Positions 1-6,026 of a stretch of 6,465 nt of DNA are shown here, one piece after another. Both the position numbers and the translations under genes were made by a program. The DNA comes from JANYCD01 sp043738625 (GTDB taxonomy: Bacteria > Pseudomonadota > Gammaproteobacteria > Burkholderiales > Rhodocyclaceae), in contig JAYUFR010000071.1 in NCBI GenBank assembly GCA_043738625.1, forward strand, positions 1 through 6,465, read 5' to 3'. Each line of letters opens with the position of its first letter. Within the stretch, counting starts at the first letter, position 1. Under the pieces are notes generated by a model, which had not been told where the DNA came from, did no database searches, and saw only the letters and a list, made by a program, of their open reading frames with translations.

Positions 1-924
1 GGAGAACGTGTAATTTCAGTCGATGGCAAGCCGCTGGCGACCTGGAGCGAGCTGCGAATGGCAATTCTGAATGGAGTGCTTGATCGCCACTCTCCGACCC
101 TGGAAACCATCAATCCCGGCGGCCAAATCGCCTACCGTCAGCTTGATTTAAAGTCGCTGCAGGGAACGGATATGAGTGATGATCCATTGCACACACTGGG
201 GCTAAGAATCTACAGACCACTGGTAAATGCAGTCATCGGGATAATCATTGATAGCTCACCCGCACAGCAGGCGGGACTCCTTCCCGGCGACCTTGTTCTT
301 TCCATTGACGGAAAACCTGTCCGATATTGGGATGATGTGGTTACGATAATTCAGGCAGCCCCAGATCGCCCTCTGGTCATGGAGATGCTGCGCAACAACA
401 AACATCTCTCGATTCAACTGACTCCGCAACGCGTGCTGGAAAATGGGCAACCAGTCGGGCGCATCGGGATTGCGGTCCAACAGGATCCCAAGGTGAGCGG
501 GGCAATGCTGACATTGGTTCGTTATGGCTTCATCGATGCACTACTGAAAGCCTCATCCGAATCCTGGAATACCGCCCGACTCAGTCTCGTAATGATGGGA
601 CGAATGGTGATTGGCGAGGTTTCCTGGCGCAACATTTCCGGGCCGGTCGCCATTGCGGATTACGCCGGGCAATCGGCGCGATTGGGAATATCTCCCTACC
701 TGAGGTTTCTGGCACTGATCAGCATCAGTATCGGGATACTCAATCTGCTGCCGATTCCCGTATTGGATGGGGGGCATTTGCTGTATTATCTTGTTGAATT
801 CATCAAGGGTAGCCCAGTCCCAGAGCGGGTCCAGGAAATTGGACAAACCATCGGGTTTGGCATGCTGGGATTGCTGATGGCATTCGCGTTGTTCAACGAC
901 ATTCACCGTTTGATATCCAGCTGA
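1..924 (+). CDS. rseP: RseP site-2 intramembrane zinc metalloprotease, C-terminal part (5' end outside window)
   Basis: Reading frame 1 is open from base 1, giving 307 codons and a TGA stop at 922-924. The family is about 450 residues long, so roughly the first third, including the HExxH zinc site and first transmembrane helix, lies upstream. Visible in order: the tail of PDZ1 (GERVISVDGKPL, codons 1-12); PDZ2 at about codons 66-142 (LGLRIYRP, then AGLLPGDLVLSIDGKPV); the ISGPVAIAD segment; and a membrane helix running into NLLPIPVLDGGH, whose Asp (bases 766-768) is the third zinc ligand in the family. A last hydrophobic helix ends ALFNDIHRL. In E. coli RseP cleaves anti-sigma factor RseA in the inner membrane after DegS, releasing sigma E, and clears signal-peptide remnants. 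The neighbour bamA starts 4 nt downstream. The ATG at 58 is internal, not the start. Identity is secure; the exact physiological substrate here is inferred from the family. Confidence 0.96.
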   Translation, partial: GERVISVDGKPLATWSELRMAILNGVLDRHSPTLETINPGGQIAYRQLDLKSLQGTDMSDDPLHTLGLRIYRPLVNAVIGIIIDSSPAQQAGLLPGDLVLSIDGKPVRYWDDVVTIIQAAPDRPLVMEMLRNNKHLSIQLTPQRVLENGQPVGRIGIAVQQDPKVSGAMLTLVRYGFIDALLKASSESWNTARLSLVMMGRMVIGEVSWRNISGPVAIADYAGQSARLGISPYLRFLALISISIGILNLLPIPVLDGGHLLYYLVEFIKGSPVPERVQEIGQTIGFGMLGLLMAFALFNDIHRLISS

Positions 925-928
925 TCGC

Positions 929-3214
929 ATGAAAAAATCCCTGATCGCGGGGCTGTTATCAGCCTTGTTTGCAACCACGGCGAGCGCATTTGAGCCTTTC
1001 GTCGTTAAAGATATACGGGTTGAGGGCGTTCAGCGCACCGAGGCCGGCACCGTGTTCAGCTACCTTCCGGTCAAGGTCGGCGATACGATGACTGATGAAA
1101 AAGCGGCTCAAGCCATCAAGGCACTATTTGGCACCGGATTCTACAGAGACGTACGTCTGGAGATCGAAGGCTCACTCCTGGTGGTTTTGGTCGATGAGCG
1201 ATCAGCCATCGCCAATCTGGATTTCGTCGGGATCAAGGCCTTCGACAAGGAATTATTGCGAAAGTCACTGAAAGAAGTGGGCCTGTCGGAATCCCGCATC
1301 TTTGATCGCTCACTGCTCGACAAAGCCGAGCAGGAAATCAAGCGGCAGTATCTCAGTCGCGGCTATTACGGCGCCAAAGTCACCACCACCATCACGCCGC
1401 TGGAGCGCAATCGTGTCGGCCTCAGTTTCAGCGTTGAGGAAGGTGATGTATCGCGAATAAAACAGATCAATATCATTGGCAACAAGGCCTTCGATGAATC
1501 CGAGTTGCTGGGTATTTTCACACTTCGCACACCGGGCCTGATGACCTGGTATACCAAGAATGACCAATACTCCAAGCAAAAGCTCTCGGGCGATCTGGAG
1601 TCATTGCGTTCTTTTTATCTGGATCGCGGCTACGTTGAGTTCAATACTGAGTCCACACAGGTGTCGATTTCGCCCGACAAGAAAGACATCTACATCACCG
1701 TCAATATCTTCGAGGGTGAAAAATATACGATTTCTTCGGTAAAGCTGGCGGGCAATTTGCTGCTCCCCGAGGCTGTGCTGCGACCTCTCGTGACGCTGAG
1801 ACCAGGAGATGTCTATTCCAGGGAACGACTCACCGATACGACCAAAGCCATCAGCGAACGGATTGGTGACGAGGGTTACGCGTTTGCCAACGTCAACGCG
1901 GCGCCTGAACTTGATAAAGTAAAGCACCAGGTTGCCTTTACCATTCTTGTGGACCCGGGTCGACGCGTCTACGTGCGGCGAATCAATATTGCGGGCAATA
2001 CCCGTACCCGGGATGAAGTGATTCGTCGCGAGATGCGCCAGATGGAAGCGAGCTGGTACGACGGAGAAAAAATAAACAAATCACGCACTCGTGTTGACAA
2101 GATCGGTTACTTTGAAGAAGTGACCGTTGAAACACCGGCCGTTGCGGGGACCACAGACCAGGTCGATATGAACCTCAGCGTCAAGGAAAAGCCCACCGGC
2201 AGCGTTACGCTCGGCGCCGGTTTTTCCCAGTCGGAAAAACTGGTGCTCTCGGGTGCGATCCAGCAACAAAACATCTTCGGCAGCGGCAAGAGCGTCGGCG
2301 CCCAGATCAGCACCAGCAAGAGTAATCAGGTGTATTCGCTTTCTTACACGGATCCTTACTACACCATTGACGGCATGAGCCGCGGGTTCGATATCTACAG
2401 GCGTAAAACAGATACCAGCAAGCTGAATTCCATCTCGGCCTATGATATATCGTCGTGGGGGGGAGGTGTCCGCTACGGGATACCGATTGGGGATGAAAAC
2501 GGTATTGGAGTCGGTTTGGCGCTCGACTCGACTTCAATCACCCTAACCCCTTTTAGCCCGCTTTTCTATCAAAGCTTCGTGGCCACCGAGGGCAATAAAT
2601 TCACTACCCTGGTTGGAAGCATTGGTTGGAGTCAAGATACTGTCGATAGTCGAATTTGGCCAACCAAGGGAGTTATTCAAAGTGCATCCGTAGAAATTGG
2701 GTTACCAGGCGGAAATTTAAAATACATCCGGCCAAGCTATCAGTATCAGCAATTCTTTCCCTTGACTCGAACCTTCACGCTGATGATGAACGGCCAGGTC
2801 GATGTCGCGAATGGATTTGGTGGCAAGCAGTTGCCGTTCTGGAAAAACTACTATGCAGGTGGTATTGGATCCGTGCGTGGCTACGAAAGTGGATCCCTCG
2901 GCCCCAGAGATCCGTCATTTAATGACAACGCGCTTGGCGGCAATCGTAGGCTCATCGGCAATGCCGAAGTGCTTTTCCCGCTGCCGGGTCTTGGTTTGGG
3001 GAAATCGGTGCGTCTCGGCGCGTTCTTTGACGCGGGAAATGTTTGGGGCTACGGTAGTAAGGTGTCAATTGGTGACATGCGCTACAGCGTCGGCTTGTCG
3101 GTCGCATGGACTTCCCCGTTTGGACCGCTGAAATTCAGCTTTGCCGATCCTCTGAATGTGAAAACGGGCGACAAAGTCCAGCATTTTCAGTTTCAGTTGG
3201 GTAACACCTTCTAA
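929..3214 (+). CDS. bamA: BamA, outer-membrane protein assembly factor (Omp85 family)
   Basis: Central subunit of the BAM complex, which folds and inserts beta-barrel proteins into the outer membrane. The 761-residue product starts with a signal peptide (MKKSLIAGLLSALFATTASA), probably cleaved after residue 20. Five POTRA domains follow at about 24-92, 93-172, 175-263, 266-344 and 347-421, each opening with a beta strand and several with an I.GN or similar turn (INIIGNKAF, VKLAGN, INIAGN). The barrel runs from about 424 to the end, with the Omp85 VRGY motif at 649-652, an ALGGN segment near 668, and a C-terminal beta-signal ending in Phe (FQFQLGNTF). It is about 50 residues shorter than E. 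coli BamA (810), mainly after VRGY, and I see no cysteine, so the loop-6 disulfide of E. coli is absent. The start is fixed by an in-frame TGA at 911-913 and the signal peptide. No clear Shine-Dalgarno precedes it, suggesting reinitiation after rseP. Confidence 0.98.
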   Translation: MKKSLIAGLLSALFATTASAFEPFVVKDIRVEGVQRTEAGTVFSYLPVKVGDTMTDEKAAQAIKALFGTGFYRDVRLEIEGSLLVVLVDERSAIANLDFVGIKAFDKELLRKSLKEVGLSESRIFDRSLLDKAEQEIKRQYLSRGYYGAKVTTTITPLERNRVGLSFSVEEGDVSRIKQINIIGNKAFDESELLGIFTLRTPGLMTWYTKNDQYSKQKLSGDLESLRSFYLDRGYVEFNTESTQVSISPDKKDIYITVNIFEGEKYTISSVKLAGNLLLPEAVLRPLVTLRPGDVYSRERLTDTTKAISERIGDEGYAFANVNAAPELDKVKHQVAFTILVDPGRRVYVRRINIAGNTRTRDEVIRREMRQMEASWYDGEKINKSRTRVDKIGYFEEVTVETPAVAGTTDQVDMNLSVKEKPTGSVTLGAGFSQSEKLVLSGAIQQQNIFGSGKSVGAQISTSKSNQVYSLSYTDPYYTIDGMSRGFDIYRRKTDTSKLNSISAYDISSWGGGVRYGIPIGDENGIGVGLALDSTSITLTPFSPLFYQSFVATEGNKFTTLVGSIGWSQDTVDSRIWPTKGVIQSASVEIGLPGGNLKYIRPSYQYQQFFPLTRTFTLMMNGQVDVANGFGGKQLPFWKNYYAGGIGSVRGYESGSLGPRDPSFNDNALGGNRRLIGNAEVLFPLPGLGLGKSVRLGAFFDAGNVWGYGSKVSIGDMRYSVGLSVAWTSPFGPLKFSFADPLNVKTGDKVQHFQFQLGNTF

Positions 3215-3217
3215 GGC

Positions 3218-3223
3218 AAGGAG
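3218..3223 (+). promoter_or_regulatory. Strong ribosome binding site for skp
   Basis: AAGGAG lies 6 nt before the TTG at 3230, between the bamA stop (3212-3214) and skp. It is the best Shine-Dalgarno sequence among the junctions and supports TTG as the true start. The bamA stop is in the same frame, so no earlier start is available. Confidence 0.85.
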
Positions 3224-3229
3224 ACCAAG

Positions 3230-3751
3230 TTGAAAAATTCCGCGAGATTGCTACTCACCGCGTTGACTTCCGTGTTGATGGCGGCTTCGGTATACGCACA
3301 AGCAGAAGTCAAGATTGGCGTGATCAGTACCGAGCGCGTGATGCGCGATTCGGATCCGGCCAAGAAAGCCATGAAAAAACTCGAAAAAGAGTTTGAGAAG
3401 CGCGGCCAGGAGATGGAAAAGACGCGTCAGCAGCTACAGAAACTGCAGGAAGATATGGAAAAGAATGGCGTTGCTATGCCTGATGGCGAGCGCAAGGCAA
3501 AGGAAAAGGATTTTGCCGACCTGAACCGGGAGTACCAGCGCAAGCAGCGGGAACTCAACGAGGACGTCAACTCCCGGCGCAATGAGGAATTGCAGTCAGT
3601 AGTAGAGCGGACCAACAAGGCCATCAAGGCCATCGCCGAAAAAGAAGGCTTTGACCTGATCATTCAGGAAGCCGTTTATGCCAGTCCTCGTGTCGATATC
3701 ACTGATCGTGTGATGAAGGCATTGAGTGACTCTGGATCCTCCGGCAAGTAA
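3230..3751 (+). CDS. skp: Skp/OmpH family periplasmic chaperone, TTG start
   Basis: Periplasmic holdase that, in the family, works as a trimer clasping unfolded outer-membrane proteins and handing them to BamA. The 173-residue product has a signal peptide, cleaved after VYA (residue 23) or AQA (25). A short beta strand with the family signature KIGVISTERV (28-37) comes next. A long, highly charged helical hairpin spans about 42-133, rich in Lys, Glu, Gln and Arg as in the Skp tentacles. A C-terminal return strand follows (FDLIIQEAVYASPRVDIT). The start is TTG: the first in-frame ATG (3278) would remove the basic n-region of the signal peptide, and AAGGAG sits 6 nt upstream of the TTG. The gene lies 15 nt after bamA and 21 nt before lpxD, its usual place in proteobacteria. 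Identity is confident; trimer formation and clients are inferred from the family. Confidence 0.94.
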   Translation: MKNSARLLLTALTSVLMAASVYAQAEVKIGVISTERVMRDSDPAKKAMKKLEKEFEKRGQEMEKTRQQLQKLQEDMEKNGVAMPDGERKAKEKDFADLNREYQRKQRELNEDVNSRRNEELQSVVERTNKAIKAIAEKEGFDLIIQEAVYASPRVDITDRVMKALSDSGSSGK

Positions 3752-3758
3752 GCCGGGG
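3739..3758 (+). promoter_or_regulatory. Inverted repeat (hairpin) around the skp stop codon
   Basis: CCGGC (3741-3745) and GCCGG (3752-3756) are perfect inverted repeats around a 6-nt loop (AAGTAA) that holds the skp stop. The stem extends by a T-G wobble (3740/3757) and a C-G pair (3739/3758), giving 7 pairs. No T-run follows, so it is not an intrinsic terminator. It could stabilise the 3' end of skp mRNA or reduce translation into lpxD, because its right arm overlaps the G-rich leader of lpxD. The structure is visible; the role is inferred, and a stem of this size could arise by chance. Confidence 0.35.
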
Positions 3759-3772
3759 CGGCGGATATCGCG

Positions 3773-4804
3773 GTGGCTGGCGTCACACTGGCGCAAATCA
3801 TTGCCCGCCTGGGCGGTGAGGTGAAAGGCAATGAAGCGATCAGAATTGTTCGCGTCGCCCCTCTTGAAACGGCTGTTGCGGGCGATATCAGTTTCCTTTC
3901 CAATCCTCGATATACCAAGCAATTAGCCGAGACAAAGGCATCGGCAGTCATCCTGACGCCACAGTCTGCAGCAGGCTCTACGGTGGCCTGCATCATCACA
4001 CCGCAACCTTATCTGTATTTTGCTTACCTGGCACAGTGGCTAACGCCGGTGGACCATGTTGCTCCGGGAATTCATCACTCCGCGACCGTCGAAACAAATA
4101 TCCCCGCCAGCGTTGCGGTGGGGCCCGGCGCATGGATCGGGACAGGGGCAAAAATTGGTGAGAATGTCCAGATCGGGGCCGGTTGCACGATTGGCGAGGG
4201 CGCAGAAATCGGTGCGGGTAGTCGACTTTATCCTCAGGTCAGCATCTATGCCGATTGCCGCATCGGATTACGCGCCATCATTCATTCCGGAGCGGTCATC
4301 GGTTCCGACGGTTTCGGCTTTGCCCAGGAGAAAGATCGCTCCTGGGTAAAAATTCCCCAGAACGGCCGGGTTGTCATGGGTAACGACGTTGAAATTGGCG
4401 CCAACACCACCATCGACCGCGGCGCCATGGAAGACACCATCATCGCGGATGGCGTCAAGCTCGACAACCAGATCCAGGTTGGCCACAACGTGCATATTGG
4501 CGCACATACGGCAATGGCCGGCTGCGTAGGCATCGCCGGCAGCGCGCAAATTGGCAGTCGCTGCACAGTCGGAGGTGGCGCGGTTATCCTTGGCCACTTG
4601 AAGATCGGCGATGACGTCAATATTTCTGCCGGCACGCTGGTTGCGAAATCCATCCTCAAGTCCGGAAGCTATACCGGCACGGTGCCATCACTGCCGCACC
4701 AGGACTGGCTGAAAAACTTTGCACATCTGCGCCATCTCGATACCATGGCCGATAAAATACGCGCCCTCGAAAGCCGCCTCGCCCAACTGGAGAAGAAATC
4801 ATGA
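3773..4804 (+). CDS. lpxD: LpxD, UDP-3-O-(3-hydroxyacyl)glucosamine N-acyltransferase, GTG start
   Basis: Third step of lipid A synthesis: it transfers a 3-hydroxyacyl chain from acyl carrier protein to the 2-amino group of UDP-3-O-acyl-glucosamine in the cytoplasm. The 343 residues match the family (E. coli 341). The N-terminal uridine-binding domain covers about 1-100 (VAPLETAVAGDISFLSNPRY). The left-handed beta-helix covers about 101-295, with many hexapeptide repeats such as IGENVQIGAGCTIGEGAEIG. GSDGFGFA (178-184) and GANTTIDRGAMEDTI (209-223) are strong LpxD signatures. H238 in QVGHNV matches catalytic His239 of E. coli, and H275 in LGH matches His276. A C-terminal helix follows (HLDTMADKIRALESRLAQLE). 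GTG is the only plausible start: upstream in frame there are only seven codons back to the skp stop and none is a usual start. The leader has only a weak GGA about 7 nt upstream. The stop overlaps fabZ in ATGA. Confidence 0.97.
   Translation: MAGVTLAQIIARLGGEVKGNEAIRIVRVAPLETAVAGDISFLSNPRYTKQLAETKASAVILTPQSAAGSTVACIITPQPYLYFAYLAQWLTPVDHVAPGIHHSATVETNIPASVAVGPGAWIGTGAKIGENVQIGAGCTIGEGAEIGAGSRLYPQVSIYADCRIGLRAIIHSGAVIGSDGFGFAQEKDRSWVKIPQNGRVVMGNDVEIGANTTIDRGAMEDTIIADGVKLDNQIQVGHNVHIGAHTAMAGCVGIAGSAQIGSRCTVGGGAVILGHLKIGDDVNISAGTLVAKSILKSGSYTGTVPSLPHQDWLKNFAHLRHLDTMADKIRALESRLAQLEKKS
4789..4792 (+). promoter_or_regulatory. Ribosome binding site for fabZ inside the end of lpxD
   Basis: GGAG is 8 nt before the fabZ ATG at 4801, within the last lpxD codons. 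It favours 4801 over the second in-frame ATG at 4810. Confidence 0.65.
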
Positions 4805-5247
4805 GCGCGATGGATATCCATCAAATACTCCAACATCTGCCGCATCGCTATCCCTTCCTGCTGGTGGACCGGGTTCTTGAAATCGTCAAGGGCGAGCGCA
4901 TCACCGCCTTGAAGAATGTCACCATCAATGAGCCGTTCTTCCCTGGGCATTACCCGCATCATCCGGTCATGCCGGGCGTTCTGGTCATTGAAGCGCTGGC
5001 CCAAAGCGCCGCCATCCTTTCCTTCCAGTCATTGGGGGACAAGCCGGACAGCAAGTCGGTTTATTATTTTCTTGGCATTGATCATGCCCGTTTCAAACGT
5101 CCGGTAGTTCCCGGTGACCAGCTAATTCTGGAAGCGTCGATTATCACCAACCGGCGTGGCATCTGGAAATTCTCCTGTACCGCCAAGGTGGATGGGAAGG
5201 TGGCTGCAGAGGCTGAACTGATGTGCGCCGAGCGAACCATCGAATGA
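4801..5247 (+). CDS. fabZ: FabZ, (3R)-hydroxyacyl-ACP dehydratase
   Basis: Dehydrates (3R)-hydroxyacyl-ACP to trans-2-enoyl-ACP in type II fatty acid elongation in the cytoplasm. The 148-residue protein is a single hot-dog fold of usual size. Visible signatures: LPHRYPFLLVDRV near the N-terminus and the active-site stretch FFPGHYPHHPVMPGVL, with H50. E64 in VIEALAQ is the catalytic acid partner (E. coli His54/Glu68). VPGDQLILE follows later. The start at 4801 overlaps the lpxD stop by 4 bases and has a GGAG upstream; M4 at 4810 is a less likely alternative. Its place between lpxD and lpxA is conserved and meaningful: FabZ consumes the same 3-hydroxyacyl-ACP that LpxA and LpxD use, so co-expression helps balance phospholipid against lipid A. 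The specificity-like motif and length argue for FabZ rather than FabA. Confidence 0.97.
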   Translation: MSAMDIHQILQHLPHRYPFLLVDRVLEIVKGERITALKNVTINEPFFPGHYPHHPVMPGVLVIEALAQSAAILSFQSLGDKPDSKSVYYFLGIDHARFKRPVVPGDQLILEASIITNRRGIWKFSCTAKVDGKVAAEAELMCAERTIE

Positions 5248-6026
5248 GCGCAGAGGGCATTCATCCAACCGCCCTGATTCATCCCGCGGCGAAGATTGGA
5301 AAGAACGTATCAATCGGTGCCTATTCGATCATCGGCGAATACGTTGAGATCGGCGACACCACCTGGATTGGACCGCATGTCGTGATCACTGGCCACACGC
5401 GCATTGGGCAAGAGAATCGCATCTTCCAGTTTTGCTCAATCGGTGAAAGCCCACAAGACAAGAAATACGCCGGCGAGCCGACGCGCCTCGAAATCGGCAA
5501 CCGCAACACGATCCGTGAATCCTGTACTTTTAATTGCGGCACCGCCCAGGATGGTGGTGTCACGCGCATGAGCAACGACAACTGGATCATGGCGTATGTT
5601 CATGTCGCTCACGATTGCCAAATCGGCAGCAACACCATTATCGCCAACAGTACCCAATTGGGCGGGCATATCATCATCGGCGACTGGGCCATTCTCGGCG
5701 GTTGCACTGCCGTGCATCAATTTGTCCGCATCGGTGCGCACAGCATGACGGCGGCCGGTACGGTGTTGTTACTGGATATGCCGCCCTATGTCATGGCATC
5801 GGGCAATACTGCCGAACCCCATGGCATCAACAGCGAAGGTCTCAAGCGGCGTGGTTTTTCTCCTGCGGCCATCACTGCGATACGGCGTGCCTATAAAACG
5901 CTGTACAAGTCCGGGCTGAAGCTGGATGAAGCGCGCGAGATGATTGCCAGCGAGGTTGCCGCTGTTCCCGAGCTGAAAATATTTAGTGATTTTCTTCATG
6001 GGCAGGGCAGGGGAATCATCCGTTAA
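5244..6026 (+). CDS. lpxA: LpxA, UDP-N-acetylglucosamine 3-O-acyltransferase
   Basis: First step of lipid A synthesis: transfer of a 3-hydroxyacyl chain from ACP to the 3-OH of UDP-GlcNAc, by a cytoplasmic homotrimer. The 260 residues compare with 262 in E. coli. Left-handed beta-helix hexapeptides cover about 1-185, followed by a helical C-terminal domain (EGLKRRGFSPAAITAIRRAYK) ending GRGIIR. H123 in VHVAHDC matches catalytic His125; H120, H142 and H158 match His122, His144 and His160; the QDKKYAGEPTR substrate loop is at 71-81. Differences: E. coli His99-Arg100 (IHRGT) is N97-C98 (FNCGT), and the acyl-ruler Gly173 is A171. I recall FN-type variants in other betaproteobacteria. ATG at 5244 overlaps the fabZ stop as ATGA and gives the family N-terminus; the GTG at 5223 would add seven unmatched residues. 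Acyl length cannot be read off directly, but Ala at the ruler suggests a chain somewhat shorter than C14. Confidence 0.97.
   Translation: MSAEGIHPTALIHPAAKIGKNVSIGAYSIIGEYVEIGDTTWIGPHVVITGHTRIGQENRIFQFCSIGESPQDKKYAGEPTRLEIGNRNTIRESCTFNCGTAQDGGVTRMSNDNWIMAYVHVAHDCQIGSNTIIANSTQLGGHIIIGDWAILGGCTAVHQFVRIGAHSMTAAGTVLLLDMPPYVMASGNTAEPHGINSEGLKRRGFSPAAITAIRRAYKTLYKSGLKLDEAREMIASEVAAVPELKIFSDFLHGQGRGIIR

Noticed and set aside
58..60. ATG as start of a standalone 288-residue protein
   Set aside because: The frame is open to base 1 and the upstream codons encode the PDZ1 motif GERVISVDGKPL, so it is an internal Met of RseP.
780..928. Possible sigma E-type promoter for bamA within the end of rseP, as known in E. 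coli
   Set aside because: I looked for a GGAACTT-like -35 with a spaced TCTGA-like -10 and found only weak partial matches such as GGAAATT, so none is claimed.
921..948. Direct repeat CTGATCGC at 921-928 and 941-948 flanking the bamA start
   Set aside because: Eight bases with 20-bp spacing is within chance, and the second copy encodes ordinary signal-peptide residues.
553..978. Open minus-strand frame of 141 codons opposite the end of rseP
   Set aside because: It is opposite strongly conserved RseP coding sequence, has no recognisable domain, and is rich in residues expected from antisense reading.
4120..4650. Short periodic similarity resembling a repeat array in lpxD (and again in lpxA at about 5290-5780)
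   Set aside because: The 18-base periodicity reflects hexapeptide repeats of the left-handed beta-helix; the DNA units are too divergent for a CRISPR array or tandem DNA repeat.
5223..5243. Upstream GTG start for lpxA adding seven residues
   Set aside because: The extra residues match nothing in the family, and ATG at 5244 gives the normal LpxA N-terminus and an ATGA overlap like the one at lpxD-fabZ.
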